Shown here one piece after another: positions 1 to 8,881 of a DNA stretch of 64,000 nucleotides. This DNA comes from Brevibacterium antiquum. GTDB lineage: Bacteria > Actinomycetota > Actinomycetes > Actinomycetales > Brevibacteriaceae. Where the stretch lies: the NCBI RefSeq assembly GCF_016107655.1, contig NZ_JABASX010000001.1, positions 62,001 to 126,000 of the forward strand, written 5' to 3'. Position numbers and translations under genes: made by a program. The notes below the pieces were generated by a model, which was not told the DNA's origin, made no database searches, and saw nothing but the letters and a program-made list of their open reading frames with translations. How positions within the stretch are numbered: position 1 is the first letter of the stretch; the number at the start of each line of letters is the position of its first letter.

Positions 1-797
1 GCCTAGGAGATGTGCCCGTCCACCTCGGCTGCGAACGGCCGCTGACCAGAGAATGGATCTCGGCCGAGAACGTGCACGGTGACGGTGCCGGTGGGATGCA
101 CATGGATCTGGCCGGTCTTGCGCCTGAGAGCGAACACGGCGTCGACGCCCTCGTCAGGCTCGTGTCGGAGAATCCGGGCGAGATCGACGTAGTTGCCATC
201 GGGCCGCTGACGAACATCGCCATGGCCATCGTCAAAGACTCGACGTTCGCAGAAAACGTGCGATCTCTGACGATCATGGGCGGATCGAACAACGGCAGGG
301 GCAACATCACAGCCGCTGCTGAATTCAACTTCTTCGTCGACCCGGAAGCCGCAGTCACGGTCTTCGGCTCCGGTATGAAGATCACGGTGGTTCCATGGGC
401 ACCGCTGACGCTCAACGACGCAGTGTTCGGTGCCGACAAGCTGGCGCAGATTGCAAAGATCGGGACGCCGCTGGCCCGCTTCTTCACCAAGGTGTGCGCA
501 GCCACCCTCGATTTCGATGAATCCGTCGGCATCTTCGGCACTACGCATCCGGATTCGTTGTCGGCCGCCGTTTTGCTCCATCCCGAGCTCATCACCTCTG
601 TTTCTGACTACAACGTCCAGGTTGAAGCCAGTTCCGACCTCACTCGCGGATATTCGGCGATGTCGTGGGGAGTGCACGATCTCGAACCCAACGCCCAGGT
701 AGTCGAGTCTGTCGACAGCGAAGGCTTCTTCGACCTCATCTGCAAGTTGCTGTCTGCACCGACCTCACCGTACCGCGAGATCGCGGGTCTCCTATGA
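1..797 (+). CDS. Inosine/uridine-preferring nucleoside hydrolase, 5'-partial
   Basis: The reading frame is open to the left edge, so the start and the N-terminal DxDxxxDD metal motif lie outside the window. The visible 264 or so residues carry family hallmarks: a VPVHLGCERPL stretch, an IGPLTNIA motif and the signature GNITAAAEFNFFVDPEAA. Nucleoside hydrolases cleave the N-glycosidic bond of purine or pyrimidine nucleosides to base and ribose in the cytoplasm, for salvage. Substrate preference cannot be read from this fragment. The stop overlaps the ATG of the downstream MFS gene (ATGA), which implies co-translation with a transporter that may import the nucleoside. Confidence 0.9.
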   Translation, partial: LGDVPVHLGCERPLTREWISAENVHGDGAGGMHMDLAGLAPESEHGVDALVRLVSENPGEIDVVAIGPLTNIAMAIVKDSTFAENVRSLTIMGGSNNGRGNITAAAEFNFFVDPEAAVTVFGSGMKITVVPWAPLTLNDAVFGADKLAQIAKIGTPLARFFTKVCAATLDFDESVGIFGTTHPDSLSAAVLLHPELITSVSDYNVQVEASSDLTRGYSAMSWGVHDLEPNAQVVESVDSEGFFDLICKLLSAPTSPYREIAGLL

Positions 798-2188
798 ATG
801 CGACGAGGATCATAGATCGTCAAGAAGTTCGTCCTCAGCTCGTGCTCACCGCGCTCGTCGTCGCCGTCGCCAGCTTCCAGCTCAACGCGACGATGCTGGC
901 TCCGGCCATCGGCACCATGGCAGACGAGCTCAACACCGACATTGCCACGATCGGCCTCTCGGCCACTGTATTCTCCTTCGTAACCGCAATAGCCGGACTA
1001 TTCTGGCCGCCGCTTAGCGACATCATCGGGCGCAAGCGCGCGTTGCTCCTGTCGACGTCGATCCTCACGCTCGGCAGCCTCGTCGCCGCGCTGGCGGTCA
1101 ACGTCCCCATGCTGATGGTCGGACGGGCCATGCAAGGGGCATGCGGTGCCACCTTCGCGCTGTCGTTCCTCATCCTGCGCAAAGTCGTCGACACGACGAG
1201 GTTCGGGCGATACGTCGGCATCATCACTGCGATCAACGCCGGCGTCGGCGGAATCGACACACTGCTCGGAGGGCTCATCGCAGATGCTGTCGGCTTCCGT
1301 GGAATCTTCGGACTCACCCTCATCCTCGAGATCATTGCGGTGATCATGCTCGCCCGATGGACGCCGGAGGTCAAGGAAATGTCGGGCGCACGCATGGACT
1401 GGTGGGGGATCGGCACCCTCACTCTCACGCTCGTCGCCATCAACATCGGACTTACCTCGGCTTTCCTGCCTGGCGGTTGGTCCGATATGAAGACCTGGGT
1501 CAGTTTCGGCGTCGCAGTGATTGCGCTCATCGCGTTCCGCATCGGCGAAGGACGGATCTCGAATCCGCTCCTGCCCATCGAAGCGCTCTCCGACCGAGGG
1601 GTCTGGGGCCTCTTGCTGACCACGTTCTTCACCTTGGCCTCGAGCTTCTCTGTCCTCGTGTTCGTCGTACCTGCACTGACTCAGGACACAGAGTCGGGAT
1701 TTGGTCTGAGCTCGACTGTATCGGCGCTGTTCTTCCTCATGCCGTATTCAATCCTTGGCTGGGGCACCGCGCCGGTATTCGGAGCTCTAGCACCCAAAGT
1801 AGGCTATCGCCTCGTCCTCAGGGTCGGTCTTCTTGGCAGCCTCTTGCTTACGGTCCTCATGGTCTTTGGTGTGTCCAACGCGGTCATGCTCGGATGCGTC
1901 GTCTTCTTCATGGGTGCGACGTACTCGGCAGCGGCATCATGCGCGCTCAACGGGCTCGGGATCATCTATGCTCCTGCATCGCATCCAGGCATCTTGCCTG
2001 GCATGAACTCCGCTGCGTTCAACTTTGGGGCGTCAGTGGGGATTGGCATCATGTCGGCGGTCATCGCCGGCAGTACAGATGCGAGCGGCTATCGAAATGC
2101 TCTTATCGTTGCCGCAGTATTCACTGCTCTCGCGTTGATATTCTCGCTTGTCCTGCCATCACGGCAGGTCGAAGGAGAAAGGGTCTGA
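794..2188 (+). CDS. MFS transporter, coupled to nucleoside hydrolase
   Basis: A 464-residue polytopic protein with about 12 hydrophobic segments. It has an MFS motif-A-like loop after TM2 (PPLSDIIGRKRA) and belongs to the drug:proton or sugar-type MFS group. The start was set at the ATG inside the ATGA overlap with the upstream nucleoside hydrolase; the longer open frame runs back through that gene and is not used. Coupling suggests a role in nucleoside or nucleobase uptake or efflux, but the substrate is an inference from context only. An alternative is a multidrug exporter that happens to sit in this operon. Confidence 0.85.
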   Translation: MNATRIIDRQEVRPQLVLTALVVAVASFQLNATMLAPAIGTMADELNTDIATIGLSATVFSFVTAIAGLFWPPLSDIIGRKRALLLSTSILTLGSLVAALAVNVPMLMVGRAMQGACGATFALSFLILRKVVDTTRFGRYVGIITAINAGVGGIDTLLGGLIADAVGFRGIFGLTLILEIIAVIMLARWTPEVKEMSGARMDWWGIGTLTLTLVAINIGLTSAFLPGGWSDMKTWVSFGVAVIALIAFRIGEGRISNPLLPIEALSDRGVWGLLLTTFFTLASSFSVLVFVVPALTQDTESGFGLSSTVSALFFLMPYSILGWGTAPVFGALAPKVGYRLVLRVGLLGSLLLTVLMVFGVSNAVMLGCVVFFMGATYSAAASCALNGLGIIYAPASHPGILPGMNSAAFNFGASVGIGIMSAVIAGSTDASGYRNALIVAAVFTALALIFSLVLPSRQVEGERV

Positions 2189-2345
2189 GCTGCGAGGCTG
2201 GGCCTAGCTCTGACATATCCAACGGTTTGGCTGGCCTGAACACGTGGCAACTGTCTGCCTTTGGAGCCGGTGTCTGAGTCTGCGTTCCGCAGAAAACTAT
2301 TAGACGCAAAATACTGCTGTTTGCGCTGGCATTTGTTTGGGTTGA

Positions 2346-3380
2346 GTGCGATGGGGATCTTGTTATTGCAAATATACGATCACGTCGTGGATCAGTACCG
2401 TCCTGAACGTCCAGGTTCTGCCGCGGACCGCCGAGCAGTCAACGGGTACGACCAGCGCGGTGACGCAGCTGTTAGCCGCCCTGTGGCGAGCATCGACGCT
2501 CACAGCGGGACAGCATGCGTTGCCGCGAACAGGGCAGAAGGTTAGTTCGAATGGACTGGCGGTGAATGGGCGTCTCGACGTGGGAGCTACCGCCCGTCGA
2601 CGGGCATCCGGGCACCGTGACCTCGTCTCCACGCGGGTGGCGCGCACCTATGACAACGCCCCGGCCAGGGCAGTAGTCCTCGCAGATCGTTACTTCGATC
2701 AGCACCTTGTGGGAGCCCGCTGGCGTGGGCCCCGACTCGACGAGCAGCTAGCGGTGTTGCGGGCAGCTACAGGGCCGCGGCCGCCTAAGCCAAGCTTGCA
2801 CGAAATCCAGAGGGCTCGGTACAGCCCGATCACGATCAAGTGGCGTCGGGCAGCAGAGCTGTCGTGGCGGATTTTGAACAAGGATCCCCTCGGCGTTGCG
2901 GCTCACGACGAGTCAACGCACGGCGTGCTGATCGACGTCGCCGAGCTGTGGGAGCTGTTCGTGTTGCATTGCGCTGGGCTGGCGACCGAGCAGCCTGTGC
3001 GTCATGGCACAACCACGCAGACGTCGGGTTATCTGGCGCGCTCGACGGTCGATCCCCGACGAACAATGGGCAAGCTCTACCCAGATGTTCTAGTAGGGAG
3101 AGGTTCAATTGCTGCTGTGCTCGATGCCAAGTACAAAAGACTCGGGGGTCAGCGAGGTGTCGACCGGGAAGATCTTTACCAGCTTCACGCGTATTCCTCG
3201 ACTTTTGGGGCAACGCTCGCGGCGCTGGCGTACCCGGCCATCGATGACGAGGTGCCAGACGACGAGCGTGACAGCCCTTGGCAGACCAGCACCGGCGATC
3301 TGTCGTTCCTCACCTTACCGACCGAGAAGAATGCTTGTGTTGATAAGTTGACGAAGTGGTTCGGCCCGAGCTCTATCTGA
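2346..3380 (+). CDS. McrC-like nuclease subunit, apparently lacking the N-terminal domain
   Basis: A 344-aa protein from a GTG start directly after an in-frame stop. From about residue 74 it resembles McrC (NGRLDVGAT, then RTYDNAPARAVVLA) and ends in a PD-(D/E)XK core: Asp247 in YPDVLV, Asp260-Ala-Lys262 in VLDAKYKR, and REDLYQLHAY at 274-283. McrC is the nuclease partner of the GTPase McrB in modified-cytosine-dependent restriction. The usual N-terminal region of about 100 residues is not visible, and residues 1-40 look unlike the family. No AAA+ GTPase lies upstream; the preceding gene is the MFS transporter. It may be a truncated relic or a subunit of an incomplete system. Confidence 0.6.
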   Translation: MRWGSCYCKYTITSWISTVLNVQVLPRTAEQSTGTTSAVTQLLAALWRASTLTAGQHALPRTGQKVSSNGLAVNGRLDVGATARRRASGHRDLVSTRVARTYDNAPARAVVLADRYFDQHLVGARWRGPRLDEQLAVLRAATGPRPPKPSLHEIQRARYSPITIKWRRAAELSWRILNKDPLGVAAHDESTHGVLIDVAELWELFVLHCAGLATEQPVRHGTTTQTSGYLARSTVDPRRTMGKLYPDVLVGRGSIAAVLDAKYKRLGGQRGVDREDLYQLHAYSSTFGATLAALAYPAIDDEVPDDERDSPWQTSTGDLSFLTLPTEKNACVDKLTKWFGPSSI

Positions 3381-3639
3381 GTAAATAGACTCAGTCGCTG
3401 CGTCAGGTGAACAAGCCGGTCAGCTGCTAGGGCAGCTTGCAGAGCCCGATAACTGCCGGGCGAGCTATACCGATGGATCCTGTTTGCTGTTCCCGATCTG
3501 ACTCTGGATTGGAATCTTGCATTGCTTGGTTGAGGAGGAGAAGCCCTCGTGGAACCTTTAAAATAGGATCAGCCGTAGTCGAGATCGTGACTGTGGTCCG
3601 CTCTGTCGCACCATTCGTCCGGCCGAGTACCGTCTGGAG
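3381..3639. other. Intergenic region with putative promoter
   Basis: This 259-bp gap is AT-richer than the core genes. A TTTAAAATAGG stretch near 3558-3568 contains a good -10-like hexamer (TAAAAT) on the plus strand, suitable for the SHOCT gene at 3640. I see no convincing gene here; the short open frames in this stretch have no recognisable protein features. Confidence 0.35.
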
Positions 3640-4920
3640 ATGGAGCACGCAGTGGGTCAAATACTCGCCCGTATCAATCGGAAAACAGTTCTTGAAGTCG
3701 ACGATGCCGAGACCTCGATTCTCCTTGTTCGCAAGGGACAAATCTCGCACAGCTGGGCATTGAACGAAGTAGCTCAAGTTCGCGCAATCGTGGTCAACAA
3801 ATTTTGGTCATCAAGCTATGTGCGTTTTGTGCGTCAAGGCGCACCCGTGGACGATGGGCCGAAGTATTCGTCGTTCGACGACCCAGATGCCGTGGAAATT
3901 TTTGACAATAAAGAGTTCCTAGCCGCGTCAGGAATCTTGAAGGACCTTGCTCGTCGTCGTGGCATCAGTTTTGACGATTCTCTTGGCGTGGGTAATTCCG
4001 ACGAGATCTCAGTTCGTACAAAAAGGGGCAAAGAGCTCGTCGTCTGGTTGAATGGAACTATTTACGTCAAAGACCGATCAGTGAGCTATCAGATTTCTGA
4101 CCTCGAAGCTATACGTTTGTTCATCTCCAATTTCGGGATTTCATACATACAGCTTGTACCTAAAGGTGAGATTCTCAGTTGGCCCGATGGCCAACCCGTC
4201 GACGCATTTCCGCATACATTCGATCTTGATGGTTTCGACCAGTCGACAGCCTCACTCGAGGCAATGCAGGTTTTTAGAAAGACGTGCGAACTGAGGTATC
4301 CGGAGTTGTTCGTTGATCTCAAGAAGAGTCGCAATCGGCAGGCGGTGGAGTCGGACCTGAGCCGTCGGACTGCAGAGACCAAGGGCGGCGAGCCTATTGA
4401 GATTCGGGTCGTACCAGTAGCTATTGCCTTTCTCATCTATCCACGAGAGATTTGGACTGGGCAGCCTTTTAGCCCGTCAAGTCGAGGGGGATCGCTTGAG
4501 AGTGTGCGTGCGAGCTATTCTGTCTCTGGCAATCATCTGATGCACACTCGCACGACTAATTCTGTCGTCGGCACCACACGTATTCATTCACAGGTGGATA
4601 TGCGTCAGTTTCAGGTGAATGTTGAAGGTCCCGATTTTTCGTTCACGCGTACGTGGTCAACGGAAGACGGAGCGACGGATGCAAAAATCGCCGCAATGGT
4701 GAACACCATTAACGAGGCGAGCCTCAAAGTTAGTCGGCAATCGCAGGAATTAGGTGATGCGGGACCCGCTCTGCAGGAAGAGTCATCGAAGCACTCAGCC
4801 ACGGCTCCGCAGGATAACTCCGAGCAGTTTCGCCGGCTATTGAATCTGTATGCGAAAAATTTGATCTCTGAAGACGAGTTCGTTGCGGCTCGACAAGATT
4901 TAGCACGAGAAGCCGGATAG
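3640..4920 (+). CDS. SHOCT-domain protein of unknown function
   Basis: A 426-aa protein I do not recognise as a whole. The last 30 residues (from about 397, FRRLLNLYAKNLISEDEFVA) match the SHOCT pattern, a short C-terminal helical oligomerisation motif. The N-terminal part (SILLVRKGQISHSWALNEV, then DAVEIFDNKEF) is reminiscent of the PH-like DUF4429 domain that often accompanies SHOCT in actinobacteria; this is inference. The middle has no motif I can name. Base composition is lower in GC than the core genes, suggesting transfer. The stop overlaps by one base the GTG of the nuclease gene, so the two probably form one unit. A GTG at 3652, with GGAG six bases upstream, is an alternative start. 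Confidence 0.75.
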   Translation: MEHAVGQILARINRKTVLEVDDAETSILLVRKGQISHSWALNEVAQVRAIVVNKFWSSSYVRFVRQGAPVDDGPKYSSFDDPDAVEIFDNKEFLAASGILKDLARRRGISFDDSLGVGNSDEISVRTKRGKELVVWLNGTIYVKDRSVSYQISDLEAIRLFISNFGISYIQLVPKGEILSWPDGQPVDAFPHTFDLDGFDQSTASLEAMQVFRKTCELRYPELFVDLKKSRNRQAVESDLSRRTAETKGGEPIEIRVVPVAIAFLIYPREIWTGQPFSPSSRGGSLESVRASYSVSGNHLMHTRTTNSVVGTTRIHSQVDMRQFQVNVEGPDFSFTRTWSTEDGATDAKIAAMVNTINEASLKVSRQSQELGDAGPALQEESSKHSATAPQDNSEQFRRLLNLYAKNLISEDEFVAARQDLAREAG

Positions 4921-5888
4921 TGAAGGCGACGTCACGTTCCTTCCGCAACGCGATCGCAGAAGCGTTCATCCACACCTATACACGACGCGATCTCGAAACT
5001 GTGCTGGCCGAGGAGCTTCAGCTGCCATGGTCAATACCTGATCGCAAGCCAGGGGACGAGGAATACAAGCGCGACGTCATCAAGGGGTACACCGCAGGCT
5101 GGGAACTACCCCGTCTGGTGGCCCTCGCGCGCCGCATGGTCACCGAGCTCGATGTCACCGGCGTGCTTCTGGACGATCTGACTGCGCTGCTTGCTGAGTA
5201 CGACCGCGGGGGAGGGGTCGGCACGCCGGCCAAGAACCTGATCTTCGCTGCGAACGGGCCCAAGCCCGAGCTGGTGCTCCGTGATGCCGTCAACAACGAC
5301 ATCGAGATCGTCCGCAACGGGGAGTTCTGTCTGGTCTTCGACCAGCCGATCCCGGCCGATGGCCTGACGTACAGCAAGCTCATCGAGTGGTGGCGTGTTC
5401 GGCAGGGTTACGCCGACGAGGTGTCACCACGGGAAGTCGGCTTGGATCTTCACAATCGCCTGCGGGACTCCCTGGACAAGAACAAGGTCGAGCAGGTGGT
5501 CTTCGACACATACGCAGCGCGGTACAAGGACAAGACGTTCGACATCCCGGCGCTGATCCCGCAGGTCTACCTGCACTTCGATCCGGCCACCCAGCTGGCT
5601 CGTCGAACGGCTGGGCAGAACAGCAGCCCGTTGGTGCGGCAGCGGATGGACTTCCTCATCCTGTTTTCCAGCAGTCACCGCGTCGTGCTCGAAGTCGACG
5701 GGAAGCAGCACTACGCGGATGGCGACACTGCGAGCCCTAGGCTCTATAGCGAGATGGTCGCCGAGGACCGCCGACTCAGGCTGGCCGGCTACGAAGTTTA
5801 TCGATTCGGCGGAGCTGAGTTGACGAAAATGAGTGCGGGCAAGATGCTGACTGAGTTCTTCGACCAGCTGGCTGAACGTATGCGTTGA
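4920..5888 (+). CDS. PD-(D/E)XK nuclease-like protein with effector-associated-like N-terminus
   Basis: A 322-aa protein starting at a GTG that overlaps the SHOCT stop (TAGTG). Residues 1-95 form a helical region (RNAIAEAFIHTYTRRDLETV ... ELPRLVALARRM) that resembles effector-associated domains, the small helical adaptors of bacterial conflict systems. A central region (AVNNDIEIV, CLVFDQPIPADGL, IEWW) precedes a restriction-fold C-terminus: Asp244 in QRMDFLI, Glu258-Val-Asp260-Gly-Lys262 in VVLEVDGKQHY, then SPRLYSEMV and AGYEVYRFGG. That places the likely catalytic D...(D/E)xK set. Together with the SHOCT partner and the integrase nearby this suggests anti-phage or abortive-infection nuclease activity. 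The domain calls come from motif reading only. Confidence 0.75.
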   Translation: MKATSRSFRNAIAEAFIHTYTRRDLETVLAEELQLPWSIPDRKPGDEEYKRDVIKGYTAGWELPRLVALARRMVTELDVTGVLLDDLTALLAEYDRGGGVGTPAKNLIFAANGPKPELVLRDAVNNDIEIVRNGEFCLVFDQPIPADGLTYSKLIEWWRVRQGYADEVSPREVGLDLHNRLRDSLDKNKVEQVVFDTYAARYKDKTFDIPALIPQVYLHFDPATQLARRTAGQNSSPLVRQRMDFLILFSSSHRVVLEVDGKQHYADGDTASPRLYSEMVAEDRRLRLAGYEVYRFGGAELTKMSAGKMLTEFFDQLAERMR

Positions 5889-5925
5889 ACTGCAATTCTG
5901 ACGTCCTTAATCTTCTTTTGGAAGT

Positions 5926-7269
5926 TCACCCACGACACTTACTCGCAAATTGAAGAGCTTCATCACGAAGGTCCGCTACTACCTTGTGGTTCTCGAACAT
6001 TGAGGCGGAATCCGTAACGAACCCTTTGAGCCTCTCAACTCGCTCGGTCACAGCATCGTCATCAAGTTGATCAACCCATGCAGTGAGAGTTTCGCGCGTT
6101 AGATTCGAAGATGTCGGTAAAAGCAGATCGACCAAACTTGGGCGTGCGCTTTCTGCACCGAATCGTCTGCTGGCCTTCTCGTTTGCAGTCACGGATGTCC
6201 CCAGTCCTATTGCCTCGCGTTCGTCATCGTGACCGCGCTTGATCTCGTAGCCGGCAGGAATCTTTTCCGGAGGAGGGTCTCCGCCGGTGATCAAGCGAGG
6301 AATTGCTTGTTCTCTGACCCATCTGGAAATTTGGTCGAGCTCATCCATCAGAAACGGCCAGTCTTCGGTGCCTGGGCGGTTGATTCCGATGGCGGGGAAA
6401 AGGGAGACGGAGACTCTTTCGCCCAGTGGAGTTTGTGCAATCACGTCTCCAACCCGAACCGGAGCCTCTGGACCCGATTTGAAATCGTTCAATGAGCGCG
6501 GCGGGTGGTTCTCATCGACAATTGCTGCCAGCCGTACGGCAACGTCCGCGGGTGTGCGGTGTTTGGCATGGTTCGTATGCAAGGCGAGGAGAGCCAATGG
6601 ATGAAGATCCGGCCTGATGGCTCGGTGTAAAGGTTGAAGGCCCTCTATCCGACGAAACAGTTCGCTTCCTTGGGCTATCGCGGAGGGAGTTTGCTTGCTT
6701 TTCGCAAGTTTTTTCGCCCACTTGGCGAAATCGTCGTGCGTATTTCGGGCTGGCATTTCTATGGTCCGCGCCTGGTCGTCGCTCAGGGTTCCGCCATTCA
6801 GAAACCGGACTTCAGCGAACAGGGTGTGTTCGATGGCCGTTCGCAGATCGACCATTGCATCAGCTGCGAGCAACGGAAGGCTTCTGGGCATCGGCGCGAT
6901 TTGTTCAACTACCGCATTGCTCACGATCCCATTCGGCTCTTCACGGATAGTGAATACATCGCCACTGCGCGTTACGTAATCGAATACCAATTCGCTGATC
7001 TGGGCAATGAGTTCGTCGGCGTGGGCCAGCGTTGCTACCACGCCCAGATGCCGATCAGGTAACCAGGGAAGTACAGATGTTGTCATAGCATCACCATAAG
7101 TGGCGGTGTCAATTCGTTCTCTCCTGCGGGTCTGGGTGTCCTGCAGTCGGTGGTTCGGTGAGACCGGCTCACTTGAGGTGAAGTACTCGAGGACCTGGGT
7201 CAATGCATCGGTCGCATCGACTTCGTCAGAGGGCGCATCAGGGTTGATCTGGGTGGGGCGATATGCCAT
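5926..7269 (-). CDS. Hypothetical protein (447 aa), island gene
   Basis: I do not recognise this protein. It is soluble, without signal peptide or membrane segments. It contains an AMVDLRTAIEHTLF segment (about 138-151), reminiscent of the LRSALDH-type helix seen in several actinobacterial hypothetical families, and a C-terminal helical region (LTAWVDQLDDDAVTERVERL). It is convergent with the nuclease gene (37-bp gap) and follows the excisionase-like gene on the same strand. AAAGG lies 9 bp upstream of the ATG, which supports the start. Moderate GC and position between nuclease and integrase mark it as accessory cargo. A defence role is possible but nothing in the protein shows it. Confidence 0.65.
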   Translation of the reverse strand: MAYRPTQINPDAPSDEVDATDALTQVLEYFTSSEPVSPNHRLQDTQTRRRERIDTATYGDAMTTSVLPWLPDRHLGVVATLAHADELIAQISELVFDYVTRSGDVFTIREEPNGIVSNAVVEQIAPMPRSLPLLAADAMVDLRTAIEHTLFAEVRFLNGGTLSDDQARTIEMPARNTHDDFAKWAKKLAKSKQTPSAIAQGSELFRRIEGLQPLHRAIRPDLHPLALLALHTNHAKHRTPADVAVRLAAIVDENHPPRSLNDFKSGPEAPVRVGDVIAQTPLGERVSVSLFPAIGINRPGTEDWPFLMDELDQISRWVREQAIPRLITGGDPPPEKIPAGYEIKRGHDDEREAIGLGTSVTANEKASRRFGAESARPSLVDLLLPTSSNLTRETLTAWVDQLDDDAVTERVERLKGFVTDSASMFENHKVVADLRDEALQFASKCRG

Positions 7270-7292
7270 AATTGAAATACCTTTATTTGTAC

Positions 7293-7375
7293 TCGTACAT
7301 GAGTCGATTAAGTCACCTGCTGCATACAGGTGGATTACTTTGAGAAGCGCCTCGGTTCCACCGGGGCGCTTCTTT
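7293..7375. promoter_or_regulatory. Intergenic region with two inverted repeats between island genes
   Basis: Two inverted repeats lie here: CACCTG-N7-CAGGTG near 7315-7333, and GAAGCGCC ... GGCGCTTC near 7348-7373, which is followed on the plus strand by TTTTAT. The second looks like a terminator stem just after the stop of the minus-strand excisionase-like gene, although the T-run is on the plus strand. The first could be an operator for the 447-aa gene. Confidence 0.4.
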
Positions 7376-7379
7376 TATG

Positions 7380-7709
7380 TCAGGCGACCGAAGGGGCCAG
7401 TAACTGACCGAGCTCGCGTTTGCGATCTGCGTCGAGTGCCGGAAAGGTGTCGACGAGAGCTTTCACTAGTTCGCTGAGCTCGTCTACCGAGGCGACAGGG
7501 GCGACGGGGGATTCGACCTCCGGGCCTGACAGGGTCTCGGCGATCAGTCCGAGGTGGCGTTCGCGAATCTTGAAGGTATTGCCAACCTTTACAGCAGGGA
7601 TCTCATCGTTTTGGATTCTGCGGAGCAGCGTCATGCGGTCCTGATAGCCAGCGGTCTGCAGCTGACGCAAAGTGAAGAGGCGCTCAAGGGGCGGTGCGGC
7701 GATGGCCAT
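7380..7709 (-). CDS. Excisionase/MerR-type HTH DNA-binding protein
   Basis: A 109-aa protein. Residues 10-55 (ERLFTLRQLQTAGYQDRMTL ... IPAVKVGNTFKIRERHL) read as a winged-HTH of the excisionase/helix_turn_helix_17 type: a helix pair followed by the basic hairpin 'VKVGNTFKI'. The rest is acidic or helical (SVDELSELVKALVDTFPAL). It lies head to head with the integrase, as a recombination directionality factor would. GGAAGGA precedes the ATG on the minus strand. Its start ATG and an in-frame plus-strand ATG of the integrase frame share the palindrome ATGGCCAT (7702-7709). Whether it directs excision or represses the integrase is not visible. Confidence 0.65.
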   Translation of the reverse strand: MAIAAPPLERLFTLRQLQTAGYQDRMTLLRRIQNDEIPAVKVGNTFKIRERHLGLIAETLSGPEVESPVAPVASVDELSELVKALVDTFPALDADRKRELGQLLAPSVA

Positions 7710-8805
7710 GACGGGAGGTCCTTCCGGTCGAATCAGATTCGTCCGGTTGCTCTCCGCAGTCTACGGTCCGGCCCAGATACGGGACTCCCGTCCCCCACGC
7801 AAAGGCTCCGGCGGTGCCGGCGACTCGATTACAGGCAACACGACCGTAGCGACGCTGTCGACGATCTGGAAGACAGACCCCGACCTGACGAACAATTGCA
7901 GTGAGCAAACGATCGAACGCTACTCGGATAGCCTCGAGAATCACATTCTCCCGGCTCTGGGGGAGTACATGCTCATGGAGGTCACCGTCTCCCGCGTCGA
8001 CCGCTTCCTGCGAAACCTGGCGCTATCCACTCCGGGGCTGGCGAAGACCACGAGAACCGCGCTCAACGGCATGTTCAAGCTCGCTGTGCGCCACGATGCG
8101 ATCCGGTCGAACCCGGTGCGCGACGTGCGCCTGCCGGCCAACAGGAAGCAGTCCGTCCAGGCTCTCACGGTCGACGAGGTCGCAACACTCCGTGAAGGGC
8201 TCCGCAAGTGGCAGGACGGCACCGACTATCGCGGACCGCGGCGGGGGAGTGAACTGCTCGATGTGGTCGACATGATGCTCGGAACCGGGCTGAGGATCAG
8301 CGAGGTCCTCGCGCTCCGCTGGGATGATGTGGACCTCGGTGAACATCCGACAGTGACCGTCTCCGCCAAACTGGTCTACCTCAAGAAGAAGGGGTTGTTC
8401 AGGCAGACGCATACGAAGACCTCGAGCGGATTCCGCATTCTCACTCTGCCGACGTTCGCGGTCGAGGTGCTGCTGCGCCGAAGTGTCGAGGTGATCCCGA
8501 CCGAGACGAACGCGATCTTCCCCTCCGGCGCTGGGACGTGGAAGTGGCCGAACAACTATCGGCGCACCTTGCGTGACGCGCTTAATGCGATCGAAGGTCA
8601 GCGAGGGTTTTCGCCTCACGTGTTCCGCAAATCAGTGGCGACTCTCATTGATGCCGAGGCGACCCTCGAGGCGGCAGCGGCGGTCCTCGGCCACTCGGGC
8701 ACGGCGGTCAGGTCGAAGCACTATGTGGCGAAGGCGTCGGCAGCGCCGGACATGTCCTCGATCTTGAACCAATTCGGCCAGAATCAAAACGAAAAAGATG
8801 GGTAA
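7708..8805 (+). CDS. Tyrosine site-specific recombinase/integrase, N-terminus possibly truncated
   Basis: The catalytic core is complete: Arg in GTGLRISEVLALRW, Lys in THTKTSSGFR, HVFRK (H-x-x-R), LGHSG and the Tyr nucleophile in SKHYVA. A SAM-like core-binding domain (TIERYSDSLENHILPALGEY) precedes it. The usual arm-type DNA-binding domain at the N-terminus is not recognisable: clear homology begins only around SITGNTTVATLSTIW, and the sequence before it overlaps the excisionase gene on the other strand. Integrases of this type insert elements at tRNA 3' ends, and the gene ends 76 bp from a tRNA 3' end. The start is uncertain; 7708 is the last in-frame ATG before the homologous part. Confidence 0.8.
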   Translation: MTGGPSGRIRFVRLLSAVYGPAQIRDSRPPRKGSGGAGDSITGNTTVATLSTIWKTDPDLTNNCSEQTIERYSDSLENHILPALGEYMLMEVTVSRVDRFLRNLALSTPGLAKTTRTALNGMFKLAVRHDAIRSNPVRDVRLPANRKQSVQALTVDEVATLREGLRKWQDGTDYRGPRRGSELLDVVDMMLGTGLRISEVLALRWDDVDLGEHPTVTVSAKLVYLKKKGLFRQTHTKTSSGFRILTLPTFAVEVLLRRSVEVIPTETNAIFPSGAGTWKWPNNYRRTLRDALNAIEGQRGFSPHVFRKSVATLIDAEATLEAAAAVLGHSGTAVRSKHYVAKASAAPDMSSILNQFGQNQNEKDG

Positions 8806-8807
8806 GC

Positions 8808-8828
8808 GTGGGGAGCTCGACTCCCCAC
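8808..8828. terminator. Hairpin after the integrase gene
   Basis: A perfect eight-base inverted repeat, GTGGGGAG and CTCCCCAC with a five-base loop, begins three bases after the integrase stop. No T-run follows, so it is either an actinobacterial stem-only terminator or a structural part of the attachment region before the tRNA. Confidence 0.5.
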
Positions 8829-8881
8829 CAGATCTGAGTCATCCTCTTACTTTGCATTGTTGCAGGTGAGGGCTGTTTCAT

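Noticed and set aside
2189-2345. Left attachment site of the island
   Set aside because: I compared the tRNA 3' sequence with this stretch and the 3381-3639 and 5889-5925 gaps and saw no matching copy.
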